Assembly: GCA_014529385.2 (NCBI GenBank)
Contig: CM043967.1
Span: 129,600,182-129,634,181, forward strand
Length of the DNA: 34,000 nt
DNA from: Adiantum capillus-veneris
Taxonomy: Eukaryota > Streptophyta > Polypodiopsida > Polypodiales > Pteridaceae
Direction: 5' to 3'
Made by a program: the position numbers and the translations under genes. The notes under the pieces were generated by a model that saw only the letters and a list, made by a program, of their open reading frames with translations, was not told the origin of the DNA and searched no databases. This document shows, one piece after another, positions 10,163 through 21,329 of the stretch (its first letter is position 1; each line of letters opens with the position of its first letter).

Positions 10163-10995
10163 ACACGGATCGCGATCCATGTACCTTTTGGGCAAAATGT
10201 GTTGAAACCATTTCCTTTGCTTAAGACAGATTCTCAAGCATGAGAACCTTGAGTTTGGTCAGAAATAGAGTGCTAAAAGATCAGAAAAATCAAAAGATTG
10301 GGGTAAGCACAGCAAAACCTTGAAAAAAGGGAAAAACAATAAAAAACTGAACTTTTACTTGTCCAAATTCAAAAAAGGATGAGAATTGGGATCAATTAGA
10401 AGCAGGGAATCAACAAAACCAAATTTCATGTACAAATGCTTCCCAACATGGATCGCAATCCATGTACCTTTTGAGCTAATAAAAGGCAAGCAGGGAAGTG
10501 ATAACAATTGAAACACTTTCTCCCAAAGGACCCTTATCAGAAAATTTCAAAAAGAGGGCAAAAGGGGGCAAAAATTAGATCAAGGGGGAAACCACTAAAA
10601 TAAACCCTAAAACTGACTTTTGTCTGTCCTAAAAAGCTTTAAAGAATTCAAAAACCATATAGCCAGCATCACTAGGCCAAGGACTAGCTGTGGGATAAAA
10701 TTTAGTGTATTTTGACACAAAGGAACTTGGATCGCAATCCATGCTCTGATACCAAACTAGTACCATAGCTAGAGGGCATCATGGAGAGTCTAGTGGTCCT
10801 TCTAGAGTTGAATTTGGGTGCAAGAAACCATCCCAACAGCTTAGAACTGACAGAAGCTCAGGCAAAAAAGTGACAAAATCAACTTAGCCTCCAATCCAGA
10901 GGTTCATTTCCAAAAATAAGACCTCTTAATCAGGTTAAATTTGATGATGACAACAAAAGTTCAATTGGCTTCTCAACATGGATCACGATCCATGT
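10163..10995 (+). repeat. Palindrome array, family 1, first block
   Basis: Four copies related to ACATGGATCGCGATCCATGT lie at 10,163-10,182 (one arm change), 10,446-10,465, 10,725-10,744 and 10,976-10,995, spaced 283, 279 and 251 bp. Three of the four are followed by a TACCTTTT/TACCTCT-like run, and most are preceded by CCAAC or TCAAC. The centres read CGCG, CGCA, CGCA and CACG, while the 8-bp arms are nearly constant. As RNA each would form an 8-bp stem with a 4-nt loop; as DNA it is a symmetric site. Role unknown. Confidence 0.9.
10743..10754 (-). promoter_or_regulatory. Inverted initiator-Met primer-binding-site motif
   Basis: GCTCTGATACCA is the exact reverse complement of the copia-type primer-binding site TGGTATCAGAGC and overlaps the end of the third palindrome. 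No LTR ending in CA precedes it on the minus strand, so it may be a remnant of another element or chance. Confidence 0.45.
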
Positions 10996-11402
10996 ACCTC
11001 TGAGTCAGAACAGAGATAGAAACTTACCATACAAAGAGCTAGTCCATAGCAACCTGGTGCTTCTTTCAAAATTGAAATTGGACCCAAATGGTTGAGGTTG
11101 TGTAGGGAATTGTGTGCTAAGTTTTGTCAAATAAAAGCAAGAACTAACAAGAACGGATGTAAGCTCACAGCTATCAAGAGAATTCTTGATAGGTTGCAGG
11201 TACTGGAAGATACTACCCAGCAAGCAAGATCAAACGGGAGATTCAAACTATTTAATGAGGTAACTCAGTTTGGATTTTGTATTACCAATTCTTCATGAAT
11301 TTGCGGTCAGGAAGTTTGTACCAGAATAGGAACCCCAGCATCTTTGATCAAGGGAGTAATCACTGGACAAAAGAAAGTGTGAATTAGAGACCACTGCCAC
11401 CT

Positions 11403-12395
11403 TTGGAACCCATTTTAGAGGAGAGTTTCTCTAACACTTCGTCTGAGAGATCATACAGCCTCATGAATGAAGATTCTAACAAGTCAGACCCTAAGGGAAC
11501 AACTTCGATGGGTGCAGGTCCTTCTCAACCCACATCTGACATAAAATTGTTGTATTTGAAGTTTCAATTTGAAAATGTGCTTAAGGCCAAAATCTGTAAG
11601 GATGGAATGGACCGCTATTGTGTTAAGTTGGAAAATAAGATGAGCAAGTTCAGAGACCTTGTAGATGTTGATTATGACGGGGATAGATATTTCGACCGAG
11701 AGGGAGTAATGTACCTAGTGGTTTATAACCCTTTTATTGTGGATACATGGGGAATGACAGGCACCAAGGACAGAGTAGATAGTGAACTGGCCGATGCATC
11801 ACCCAAAATGGAGAAACAAAACGCGATACTCAAACACACCAATGAGACAGAGCACCTTAACACAGACAACACATATGTGGGGCTTTATAAGTTCAATTAT
11901 GGAGAACAAACACTCTATTACAGATGTGACGAGCCCCGCATCAAAGAATTGACAGACCGAAAAAATTTGTATGTTTACACATACACGGAGGGCAGAAGTA
12001 TTCAGGTGGTCATAATGGACAAGTATGGCCAAAAGTACTCTCCAATGGATCGAAAGGAGTTAGAGAGATATACATATTTTGGAGGACCACTCCACCAATA
12101 TTATGTAAATCCAGAAGAGGTAAAAACCACGACTACGCACACCAAACCTGAGACTGTAACCGTGAGCCCCTTGAGAACTAGGATAGAGGATTCTTATGGA
12201 CATGAACAAGTCCCAAAAATAGGACCTTTAGGATCGACGGCATCTAGGGCTTCCATGAACACACATAGAGGCTGTATTATTGCTGACAGTACTTACACCA
12301 CTGCAATCCCTCCGACTATTACACGAGATCGACTTGATGAACGTATAGCGGATAGGATACCACTGTTAGTACCAAGAGGACATTATGAACCTTGA
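11403..12395 (+). pseudogene. ORF1 / N-terminal gag extension of the gypsy element
   Basis: An open frame of 330 codons, the longest uninterrupted plus-strand frame of the element. The product is hydrophilic. It starts Ser/Glu-rich (residues 1-50), has a central part with many Tyr and Asp (about 55-235, including FENVLKAKICKDGMDRYCVKL and LYVYTYTEGRSIQVVIMDKYGQ), and a Pro/Arg/Thr-rich tail. No domain is recognised. It ends in TGA at 12,393-12,395 and the same frame continues into gag after only one more stop (TAG, 12,462-12,464), so in the intact element it was probably the N-terminus of the gag polyprotein and not a separate gene. The true start may lie upstream. Confidence 0.6.
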
Positions 12396-14028
12396 GAAGC
12401 CACACCAAGTGGACCAAGAGTTGTTAGAATGGTTTCAGAGGCCAGACGTATGCGACCATCTTAGGTGGCAAAATGCGTACCCAAAAAGTATAATGGATCC
12501 GGAGATCCGAATGCCCATGTTTCAATCTTCAAACAAGTGTTGAGAGCGGAACATGTGACTGATTTCCACACTCAATATGAAGGATTTGGGTTGACATTAG
12601 AATGTACTGCCTTGCCAACCATTAAATATCTTGGAATTCCCAAGTATTGAGCAACTTCTTCGAGAATTCACTGAGGAATTCTCAAAAAGAGGGATCAAGC
12701 ATAACACTGTCTCCCAGATTTATGCATTTAGGCAAAAGGAAAAAGAGAAAGTGAAGGAAGCATCACTTCGTTTCAAGAAGTACATAGAAAGATGCCCTGC
12801 TCGAGAACTACCTCAGGATGAAAGACTATCAATCCTTTTAATAGAAGGATTGCGAAATGACACGCTCAAAAAGGACTTGCACTTGAAGGCATGTGTAACT
12901 TTTGAGCAAGTCACAAAAGAGGCATGGTATCTTGTAGACAACTGCAAGGCATATGGAGAGATGACTGAAGACACAGATCAAGGAATGAATAGCCCCTCTT
13001 CAACCACTAGTGAGTCCACGACAAAATTGGGAGGCAAAACCCAACTGTGCCGGACATTGATCGAATGATCGAGGAAGTGATCAGGAGGATAAACCAAGGA
13101 AACAGGACGAACCCAAACACACGACAACCGCCCACCCAAAAATGCGATACTTGTGGAGGAGATCATCCAAGCCAGTGGTGCAACCTTCAATAAAGGCCAG
13201 AAATAAACACACAGCAAATATTGAAATGGTGTGCTACATAACAAAAATGGACAAACTATGAAACTCACGAATGTTTCTATAATCGGAACTATGTTAGAGA
13301 GAGACAATAAGGACCACTTGGGAGGCAAAAACTTCCGCCCCCTCCAAGGTAGCAAGTGGGGCCAAATAACGCAATCTTGGGGCAGAAAAAAGCTCAACCT
13401 GTGTTGGGACATCAACCTCCCTTACCCCAGGAAAATAGGGCTATGGTAAGGATTTCTCAACCCATAGAACCACCTTCTGATCAGAGTATGGTCCAAGTAG
13501 TCTCATATCAAGAAGATTCAGACAATACTTATGAGAGGGGATTTGATGGGAATGCATATGCTCCAGAGGGACATAATCCATGGATAATTTCGAAAGAAAT
13601 ACCCGAGTTATTTGGTCGATGAGAATATGGTCATGTTCATGGAAAATCAGGGCTACAAACCTAGGGGCTACCCTCCTAGAACAGGACAACCAATGGGAGC
13701 TCCACAAGCTTCTCCACCACCTGTAGGACCATGCTATGAATGTGGCGATGAAAATTGGCTAGAGTTTGTTTAAACAAAGGAGAATGGGTGAAAGTTTTTG
13801 GATTCTGTGATTGACGGATGCACGACCGACCATCTCATCCCACACTGTCCAAAAAACCCCGAAAACAAAGAAAAAGTAACCATGAACAAAATGGAGATTG
13901 TGCCAAGCTCAAGTGGATCAGAAACAAAACCAAATATTCCGATAAACGCGGTCACTAGATCTCAAGCACATGAGGCAGTAAGGAACGTCCCAGCCAGCCT
14001 AACAGAGTTAGACAACTTGTCTGTCTGA
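12396..14028 (+). pseudogene. Gypsy gag: capsid region and zinc knuckles
   Basis: The capsid-like part opens with PKKYNGSGDPNAHVSIFKQV (from 12,474) and continues, after a frameshift near 12,630, with LEFPSIEQLLREFTEEFSKR and ASLRFKKYIERCPARELPQD, the usual plant retrotransposon gag core. Another shift near 13,045 leads to the first zinc knuckle CDTCGGDHPSQWC at 13,143-13,181. A second, broken one (CYECGDENW) starts at 13,732, and a third remnant, CTTDHLIPHCP, lies at about 13,819. Gag packages element RNA in cytoplasmic particles; the knuckles bind nucleic acid. Stops and shifts make this copy inactive. Confidence 0.85.
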
Positions 14029-14040
14029 ACCCCTAGAAAA

Positions 14041-15029
14041 TCCTGGAAGGCAAAACAAAACAAGATGAAAGCCAAAAGAGAAAAGGAAACAACGGCCTTG
14101 GAAACCAAATTGCTGAAAACAGAGGAACAACCTCAAAGGGAAAGAGACCTTAAGGGCAACAACGAGATAAAAAAACCATGAGATCTGCCATCAGGAGGGT
14201 CAGTCTTGGTAGATAAGGTGTTCGAACCTTTGGACGCAATTCTGAAAGCTTACTAGGCAAGGCTAAAGCCTAACCAAACCCAAGAGGATAGGTGGTTAAT
14301 GTACCCTCATCCAGGCTATGAGAAAGAGAGGCTAAAGATGTGTAACGAGCTCATCCAAGCCGCTCAAGCTCTTATGGAACCATTAGTTCCTACGGCTCCA
14401 AAAACTGAGGTACTAATCCAAGAAAAGATTCGGGAGTTAGAGGGGCAGGGAATTGAAGAGAATAACCTACCAAATCCTGTAGACGAAACACCATTGAATT
14501 CGAGGGTGGTAGCCAATACAACAGATGAAACACATTCTCAAGTACCACTGCCAATTCCGGAGGTAGAAGAACAATGGCCTCAAGAGCTATGGGAACATAC
14601 CAAGACTAGAAAAGATGGAAGTGCCACACTTGTGTCAACTCCTATCCCAGAAATCCACCTGGAGCATGAGCTCTACCCAAATGACATCAGATCATTGTAT
14701 GGCGATGCAGGCACAACAATATTGGAAGACGGTAAACCGCAGTCGTTGAAGACTTTACCTTCATTTATTGGTAATCTTGAAACTCGATCGGAGGTAAGGA
14801 AAGTCCCATCTCAATGGAAAGCCAATCCTAAGATGATGGATATTAAAACTCTTCACGAGCTGATGTCATCCCCTATCCATTGTATACTGACTCTGTCAGA
14901 GTTACTGCATATCAGACCACATCTTTGGGATGAGGTCGAAAAATATTTGGAAAAGATAGGGCTGGTAATTCCTTCACCCGAGGTTTCTCCAAACACACTA
15001 AAGAAACAACCCTCAAAACAAACTAAACA
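14041..15029 (+). pseudogene. Linker between gag and protease of the gypsy element
   Basis: The open frame 14,299-15,120 encodes a hydrophilic, Glu/Pro-rich stretch with MYPHPGYEKERLKMCNELIQ at its start and DIRSLYGDAGTTILEDGKPQ and LHELMSSPIHCILTLSELL further on. Such gag-pol linkers are common in plant gypsy elements and have no known enzymatic motif. The region 14,041-14,298 is Lys-rich and stop-containing. The protease begins in a different frame near 15,060, so a shift separates the two, by decay or by programmed frameshifting. Confidence 0.6.
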
Positions 15030-15530
15030 TTGGCCAATACCAGTAAACAAGGTAGGGATTATTGTGAAGGTGAAGAAGGAAATACTACCCTACCGGTGGA
15101 GTACAAAGAGATTAAGTTGATAGCAATCTTGGATAGCGGGGCTGGAATAGCCATAGCTACCAAAGCCATAGCTACCAAATCCATGTGGAAAAAATGGGGA
15201 AAACCTGCTCTTAGAAAGACGAGAATGAAACTTCAATTTGCAGATGGGTATCTGGAAAGACCCATAGGCATCTTGGAGCAGCTTGTAGTAACCTCTTGTG
15301 GAATTGCATATGAACACACATTTGCTATTATGAATTTCGATGAGAGCAATAATTTTGACATCATATGGGGCAGACCATTCATGCGTCAGCTCAAAATGGT
15401 GCAAGATTGGGGCTACGACTATATATATCTCAGGAACAAGGATGTCACTACAAAAGTTAGTGTCATAGATCATAGCTATAGAGACGTAGAAAGAACCCCG
15501 GGAGAAGACTTGCATTCCACAACTGACTAG
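15030..15530 (+). pseudogene. Gypsy protease PR1
   Basis: Retropepsin-like aspartic protease domain. The active-site loop ILDSGAG begins at about 15,126, and the C-terminal conserved part FDIIWGRPFM lies at about 15,354-15,383 (the Ile-Leu/Trp-Gly motif). Such a protease cuts the gag-pol polyprotein as a homodimer. Oddity: just after DSGAGIA a 15-bp unit is tandemly duplicated (15,150-15,164 and 15,165-15,179), inserting five residues (ATKAI type) next to the active site. The frame ends at a TAG before the spacer leading to RT. Confidence 0.85.
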
Positions 15531-16176
15531 GAAGGAGGAATACCGGCTTGGCTACAGAACAAATCTCACCAGTGGGGACAGGAGAAGCTTAGAATGTGAA
15601 AGTCTAAAAAAGAAAAACCGCATTCTTGATAGGACTGCACAAGATGAGGTATACATACCAGAGCCTTTTCCAGAAGAGATGTTCGCACCTTTTGGATGGC
15701 AACAAATACTAGTTACTCTTGATGTTTGTGTAAACGAGGTGACCCTCACCAAATTTTGTGATGAGGAAGGGTATGATATCATTCCATTCCAGATGATGGG
15801 TGTCAGCCTAACTCCGAAGACAGAGGGGGATCGACGGGTGATCTACTATGATTTCCCAAACCAAAACCCTCAAAGACAACGCTGGTATTGAGATAAACGC
15901 AGAAACAACCAAAACAAGCACAACAAGGACTCAGTACCTCTATTAACTGACAGAATGCAGTACTTAAGATTAGTAGAAGCGACTGACTGCCTCAAGGACA
16001 GGATATCAAAGAAATACATGAAACCTGAATCAACCAAAACCAAATTGAAAAAAGCAAACACACAAAAACCAAAAAAAGAGAAAAATATCAAACAATCAAT
16101 TAAATTGTCCAAAATGGAGCGCAAGGTTAAATACAATGAATTGAAGAGAGCCTTGAAGGAAGTTTAAACAACAGAA
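15531..16176 (+). pseudogene. Spacer between PR1 and RT
   Basis: Short open frames only: 15,679-15,891 with FAPFGWQQILVTLDVCVNEV and FCDEEGYDIIPFQMMG, and 15,955-16,167, which is Lys-rich and basic. They probably belonged to the polyprotein; no domain is recognised. Confidence 0.5.
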
Positions 16177-17217
16177 ATGGAAACTAATGAGGAATCAAAT
16201 GATGATAAATTCGATGCACCTTCCCACTATAAGAAGTATATCATTCAGGATAGGAAGATTGTGGTGCAAAAACCCAAACAAGATCCCAAAGAACCAGGAA
16301 TTTCATATGATGGGCCTGAAAACACCAAAAGCATCAACTTAGCAGAACCAGGTGAGGAGCCTAAATTGGCATACATTGCCATGGGCCTTATTGAAGAGGA
16401 AGAGCAACTTCTAGTCGATACGCTTAGACGATATAAAGATGTCTTTGCATGGTCATACAAAGATCTAAAGGGGATAGATCATGAGATCTGTCAGCACACG
16501 ATTCCCCTTAAGAGTGATGCCAGACCACGCAGACAACGCCCTTACACGTACAATGAAACTTTTGCCAAGAAAATTAAGGAGGAGATAAACAAACTGAAGG
16601 ACGTTGAGTTTATCTACGAGATTGAGCACACCAATTGGGTGTCCCCGATTGTGGTGGTACCCAAAAATAATGGCGAACTACGTGTCTGTGTAAACCTCAA
16701 ACAGGTAAATGCAGCCACCATCAGGGATAACTATTCGCTACCAATAACCGATCATGTTATTGAGAGGGTAGCAGGGAAAGAGGCCTATAGTTTCTTGGAT
16801 GGGTCCTCAGGCTAAAACCAGTTGACGATCAAAGCTGAAGATCAGCATAAGACAGCTTTTGTGACAAAGTGGGGTGTATTTGCCTACAGGGTAATTCCTT
16901 TCGGCTTGACCAATGCCCCGGCTACATTTCAAAGACTAATGAGCCACGCATTCAAAGAATATCTCAGACAATTTTTGGAGATCTACATGGATGATCTTTG
17001 TGTTCATTCTCATCGACGAAGTGACCACATCACTCAGCTAGGAAAAGTCTTTGAAAAATGTAGAATGTATCGTATTTGCTTAAACCCGGAAAAATGCATC
17101 TTCATGGTAAGACAAGGTAGAAAGTTGGGCCACATTGTGTCCAAAAACGGAATTTCAACTGATCAAGAAAAGGTACAAATAATTGCTGCACTACCGAGAC
17201 CAACGAAGATACAATAA
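16177..17217 (+). pseudogene. Gypsy reverse transcriptase
   Basis: One frame interrupted by a single TAA at 16,813-16,815. The RT core starts around RPYTYNETFAKKIKEEINKL. Conserved blocks follow in order: NWVSPIVVVPKNNGELRVCV, AYSFLDGSSG then stop then NQ (normally a Tyr codon), AFVTKWGVFAYRVIPFGLTN, APATFQRLM and the catalytic IYMDD at 16,981-16,995, then LNPEKCIF and GHIVSKNGI. This enzyme copies element RNA to DNA. The catalytic Asp pair is intact but the stop codon splits the fingers/palm. Confidence 0.92.
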
Positions 17218-17996
17218 GTGAAAGCATTTATGGGGAATTGCGGGCACTACAGGCATTTCATATATATGTATGTTGTAATAGCTAAGCCATTGTACGCCCT
17301 CATAACTAAGTTCAAATGGATGGAGGAAGTGAGCAGGCTTTCCAAAAACTCAAGCAACAGTTAATTTCGGCTCCAATTTTGCAAACCCCTGACTAGAGCA
17401 ATATCTTTCATGTCCATGTGGACGCATCAGCCTATGCCATCGGGTGCATATTAGCCCAGCTAGGAGAGAAGAAAATGGATTTTCCCATTTTCTACTCTAG
17501 TCGGCAACTAAACAACGCAGAGAGAAATTATACCACCACGGAAAGAGAGGGTTTGGAAATGATCTATGCTGTCAAGAAATTTAGACACCACCTTCTAGCA
17601 AACAAGTTTGTCTTCTTCGTGGATCATCAAGCACCGCTATATCTAGTAAACAAACCTTGCAACACTAGAAGAATTGTTCGCTGGTTTATACTACTGCTTG
17701 AGTTTGACTTCACAGTGGTAGTAAAAAAGGGGACCACACACCAAAGAGCAGACCATCTTTCACAACTATTTCATGGGGAAGCACCTGAGGGTGTCGATGA
17801 TGACCTTCCTGATTCATATTTGTTTAACATCGAAATGGTGCCAAGGTGGAGCGAAGAGGTCATTCCTCTACTCACATTTGGCTCATTGCATATAGAAAGA
17901 CAACCATCAATAATCCATCAAACACAAAATCTCCAGCTTTTAGCAGGACGGTTGTACAAACACGATAAGGATGGGATACTGAGACTATGTGTATAG
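17218..17996 (+). pseudogene. Gypsy RNase H domain and connection
   Basis: After a stop and a shift between 17,217 and about 17,410 (remnant KAFMGNCGHYRHFIYMY), the frame 17,418-17,996 carries the RNase H fold typical of gypsy elements: DASAYAIGCILAQ (first Asp), NYTTTEREGLEMIYAVKKFR (Glu), FVDHQAPLYLV (Asp) and HQRADHLSQL (last Asp). It degrades RNA in RNA-DNA hybrids during replication. The frame ends in TAG at 17,994-17,996, and integrase continues in the same frame. Confidence 0.9.
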
Positions 17997-19494
17997 CCCG
18001 AAGATACCACCTACTACCTCAAACAAGTTCATATACAAAACACAAGATTTCACATTGGTGAAACACAGACATACCAACGGCTACAAACACTGGGCGTCTA
18101 TTGGCCAAACATGGAACAAAGTGTCCATACATATGTAAAATCCTGCGATAGTGGTATAATGCAACCCCCAGTGGAACATGCCACCATGTTTCGCGTAGTA
18201 CAAGCACCTAAATGGAGTGCTCACATAGTTGAGTACTTAAAAAACCAAACCTTTCTAGTGGAATGGGGCAAAGCAAGAATGAGAACTGTTGAAGAAGAGA
18301 CCAAACACTATCTGCTCATTGCCAACCAACTGTACAGGCGAGGAAAGGACAAACAACTACGGCTGTGTGCTACAGAAAGCGAATATTACGTTATCCTAGA
18401 TCAAGCACACTCAGGACAGCCCAAGGGACACTTCTCTGCTGATAAAACTGCAAGGCTCGTGCTACACTCAGGCATATGGTGGCCAACCCTGTTTATGGAT
18501 GAAGAGACATATGTCAAATGATGTGATGAATGTCAACGCACAAAACCACCCCAAAGGAGAGATGAAATGCCACTGAGGCCAATGATGGGTGTACGTGCTT
18601 TTGCCAAATGGGGCATTGACTTCATTGGTCCCATCATACCTCCAAGATACAGGACTCATGCACAATACATCATCAGAGCAACAAACTACATGACTAAATG
18701 GGCGGAAGCAAAAGCAACCCAAAAAAATGATGCAAGAACTACAGCTCAGTTCCTTTTCGAAAACGTCTTTACGAGATATGGACTACCAATCAAAATAGTG
18801 AGCGATAGGGGAACACACTTTTTGAACGATGTCATTGAAAGCCTCCTCGATGAATTCATGGTGGTCCATCACAAATCGGTACCCTATCACCTGCAAGCTA
18901 ATGGGTAGGCAGAGAGTACCAACAAAATCCTATGCACCGTGCTCACCAAGATAGTCAGCAACTCAAGAAATGATTGGGATCAAAAGCTACACACAGCCTT
19001 ATGGGCTTACCGAGTAGCTTTTAAAACTTCCATTGGAACGACTCCCTTTAACCTGGTATTCGGGATTAATGTGATCCTACCATTGGAATTCCTAATCAAA
19101 TCCCTAAGAGTGGCAACACAATTAAGATGGACGGGCCATGAGCTATCGAAGAGACTAGACACCTTAGAACAATTAGATGAAACTAGACTAGAGTGATAGC
19201 TGGGATATATGCTCAGAAAAACAAATGAAAGCTTTTCATGATCAACACGTGATTGGAAAGGAGTTCCAAAAATGGGATTACATTCTCATGTATACCCTCA
19301 AACAAGACTCCAAAAAACTCAAAAAGCAAGGAATGGGTCCTTTTATAATATATGATATATCGCAAAGTGGCGCCATCAAACTTGCAACATTAGCAGAAGA
19401 GGAGATGCCTAATTGGACGAGTGGCTGTAGATTAAAGAAATATCTTCTTTCGCTAACACCAGACGAACTCGCAACACTCCATGCAGCAGCTTAG
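17997..19494 (+). pseudogene. Gypsy integrase
   Basis: Same frame as RNase H until about 19,196. The N-terminal zinc-binding HHCC region is present (HSGQPKGHFSADKT..., then CDECQRTKPP after a TGA at 18,519-18,521). The catalytic core shows Asp in KWGIDFIGPI, Asp in VSDRGTHFLND and Glu next to the TAG at 18,906-18,908 (YHLQANG, stop, AEST). The C-terminal part (19,225-19,494, another frame) has KLKKQGMGPFIIYDISQSGAI. No chromodomain follows. Instead the frame runs, past one TAG at 19,492-19,494, into a second protease-like domain. Integrase inserts the DNA copy into chromosomes. Confidence 0.9.
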
Positions 19495-20130
19495 CGCATA
19501 CGTCAAGCACAGGACATTCGGGAACAAGCACAGCAGGAAGCCAAACTCAGAATATTGAAACGCAAAGAACAATCAAACTTCCAGAGGAAAGCAGAGCAGG
19601 ACGTTGCTATTGAGAATGCTCCGATACCATCCATACAAATGACAACTACATGGTTAGGAGGAATGGATCTACGTATTCATTTACAACTTGCCGAGGGCAC
19701 CACCGAAAGAGCCTTAGTGGACACAGGGGCCAGAGCTAATGTTGTTAACTACTCCACTTTCAGAAAAATCACGAAGAAACCTCTAATGCCCAACATTATG
19801 GGGTTCAAAGTAGCAAACAAAGGCACTATGGACAGTCTGGGCCACATAAATTTACCAATCACCATTGATGGAACCGTTTATCCGCATCAATTTCATGTGG
19901 TCGAAGATCAATATCTTAACGAAGCGGCTATTCTAGGAGTTCCGTGGATGCGCACTTATCAAGCCACACCAAAATGGCAGGACAACACTTTACTCCTCGA
20001 ACACGAGGGCCAATCTTTCGCCACGCCATTCGTACAAATGGACCATTTATGGGAACCTCTACCATCGCCACATGCACCAGCTCAACGATACTCCACCACC
20101 ATGGTCAAGAAAATATGGGTCAAAAAATAA
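19495..20130 (+). pseudogene. Second aspartic-protease-like domain (PR2) fused after integrase
   Basis: In frame with the integrase C-terminus (one TAG at 19,492-19,494 between them) and otherwise open for 211 codons. It begins with a Gln/Glu/Lys-rich, probably helical linker (RQAQDIREQAQQEAKLR), then a retropepsin-like fold: LRIHLQLAEGTTERALVDTG with the active-site DTGA, followed by NVVNYSTF, a central part (GTMDSLGHINLPITIDGTVY) and the C-terminal AAILGVPWMRTYQA, equivalent to the Ile-Leu-Gly motif of retropepsins. It differs clearly from PR1 (DSGA), so it is not a recent copy. Gypsy pol normally ends with integrase or a chromodomain. It might process particles, or be a captured cellular or viral domain. 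Confidence 0.75.
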
Positions 20131-20640
20131 ATAATGGAAACCAAGCCTAAGAAATTGTGGATACCTATACGACATTCCAATACACGTGAGCCTATATTGC
20201 CTACACAGAATTTAAACCACCACAAATTGCCCACCGCTATGGACCACTATCTTCGACATCCACACACAGTCAAATAAGTATGGCAACCAAAAAAACCTCG
20301 CCTTCACGATGCCTCTTCTAGCGAATCCAAACCTAAGCAATTTTGATGGCAACCCAAACAATGCCAAAAAGCAACCCAACCGTCAACATCAAAACTTTTG
20401 CAGGTCACAGTCCAACACAGAGCGCGTCTTCTCCAATTACTATTGTTCGGACCACGCATCTTCCAGGGAACCTCGCCACCACCAGCCACTGAACATATTG
20501 TTCAGCACCTATCTCTTGCATAGCATTTTGTTTTCCCATGCATATCCTCCATCAGCATCATAGAGCCACACTATACGGCTATGCATAGACATGCACTTTA
20601 TTCCCAAGCACTGTGACACGTGTTCGTCGGGGACGACTCA
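20131..20640 (+). other. 3' tail of the gypsy element
   Basis: The PR2 frame continues past a TAA at 20,128-20,130 with short open pieces bearing repeated Trp-Pro-Lys-like motifs (KLWIPI, VWQPKKPR), probably the original polyprotein C-terminus. Beyond about 20,345 the sequence is non-coding. Confidence 0.45.
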
Positions 20641-21240
20641 CTCTAGGAATGGGGGAAATGCGCCAGGATTACCATTTTTATATACTATTATTATCATCTT
20701 AATTATTTTATTTTCGTTTCCTTTCCTTTCGCTTTCTTTAAAAAACAAAGAACAAGTTTTTCAGAGCCTGACAGACTCCTAGTTGGCATAATCATGAGCC
20801 ATACCGTCACCATCTAATACCAGAATAAGAGTATGTATATAAGGGAGGTGACACTAATTTTGGCTAATTTTTGGCTGACTAATAATCATTGTTAATAATT
20901 TTCTTTTACAAAAAAGAAAAAAACGACAGACAATCAACAAAAATTTGATAAGTCGAGCGAGGAAAGTCAGAATTGACTTTTGAAAGCAAACGCCGAAACT
21001 TCAAAGTGAGGACTTTGAACATGGCAAATATGGAAAGATTCGGCACAAGATGAATTTTGAGCCAACTTTTGAAGGATCAAAATTGCAGATCGAACGTCAT
21101 TTGTAAACCGAGTGTCAGAATGACGAACGGTTCGAACCGCAGGTGATATGAACAACAAGATATAATGAATGAAGATAAGTAACTGGGGATTTCCGGGTAG
21201 ACTCGGAACATATAGTCAAATGGGGCAACATAAGCTCATT
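20641..21240 (+). mobile_element. Purine-rich tract and putative 3' LTR of the gypsy element
   Basis: AGGAATGGGGGAAA at about 20,645-20,658 is a plausible polypurine tract, and the following TGCGCCAGG would be the LTR start. A TATA-like TATATAAGGG lies at 20,836-20,845. The right end is not defined, and no match to the 8,700-9,609 region was seen, so this is tentative. Confidence 0.35.
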
Positions 21241-21246
21241 TGCATT

Positions 21247-21249
<3 letters not shown>

Positions 21250-21327
<78 letters not shown>
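21250..21327. repeat. (GA)n microsatellite
   Basis: About 39 uninterrupted GA dinucleotides. It is the same dinucleotide type, on the other strand, as the CT tract at 538-628. ORFs across it are artefacts. Confidence 0.98.

Positions 21328-21329
<2 letters not shown>

Larger units (their letters stand above)
9632..11402 (+). other. Gypsy leader, A-rich and non-coding
   Basis: About 1.8 kb between the primer-binding site and ORF1. It is A-rich on the plus strand, stop-dense, and carries four 20-bp palindromes. ORFs at 9,812-10,057 and 11,092-11,298 are unrecognised and not called genes. Confidence 0.6.
9611..20660 (+). mobile_element. Decayed Ty3/gypsy element with two protease-like domains
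   Basis: Internal order is primer-binding site, leader of 1.8 kb with palindromes, ORF1, gag with CCHC knuckles, linker, PR1, spacer, RT, RNase H, integrase, PR2, tail, purine-rich tract. The RT-RNase H-integrase order identifies Ty3/gypsy. At least eight in-frame stops and several frameshifts make it inactive. The long leader, the ORF ahead of gag and the plant-style CGGDHPSQWC knuckle recall the Athila/Tat group, but no tree was built. No LTR pair could be matched by eye, so the ends are provisional. Confidence 0.8.

Noticed and set aside
10163-10995. CRISPR-like array because of regularly spaced palindromes (283, 279 and 251 bp)
   Set aside because: Spacing is far too long, there are no cas genes, and the context is a plant retroelement leader.
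21120-21145. tRNA gene suggested by CGGTTCGAACCG
   Set aside because: Only a T-loop-like palindrome is present; no D-arm, anticodon arm or acceptor stem could be folded around it.
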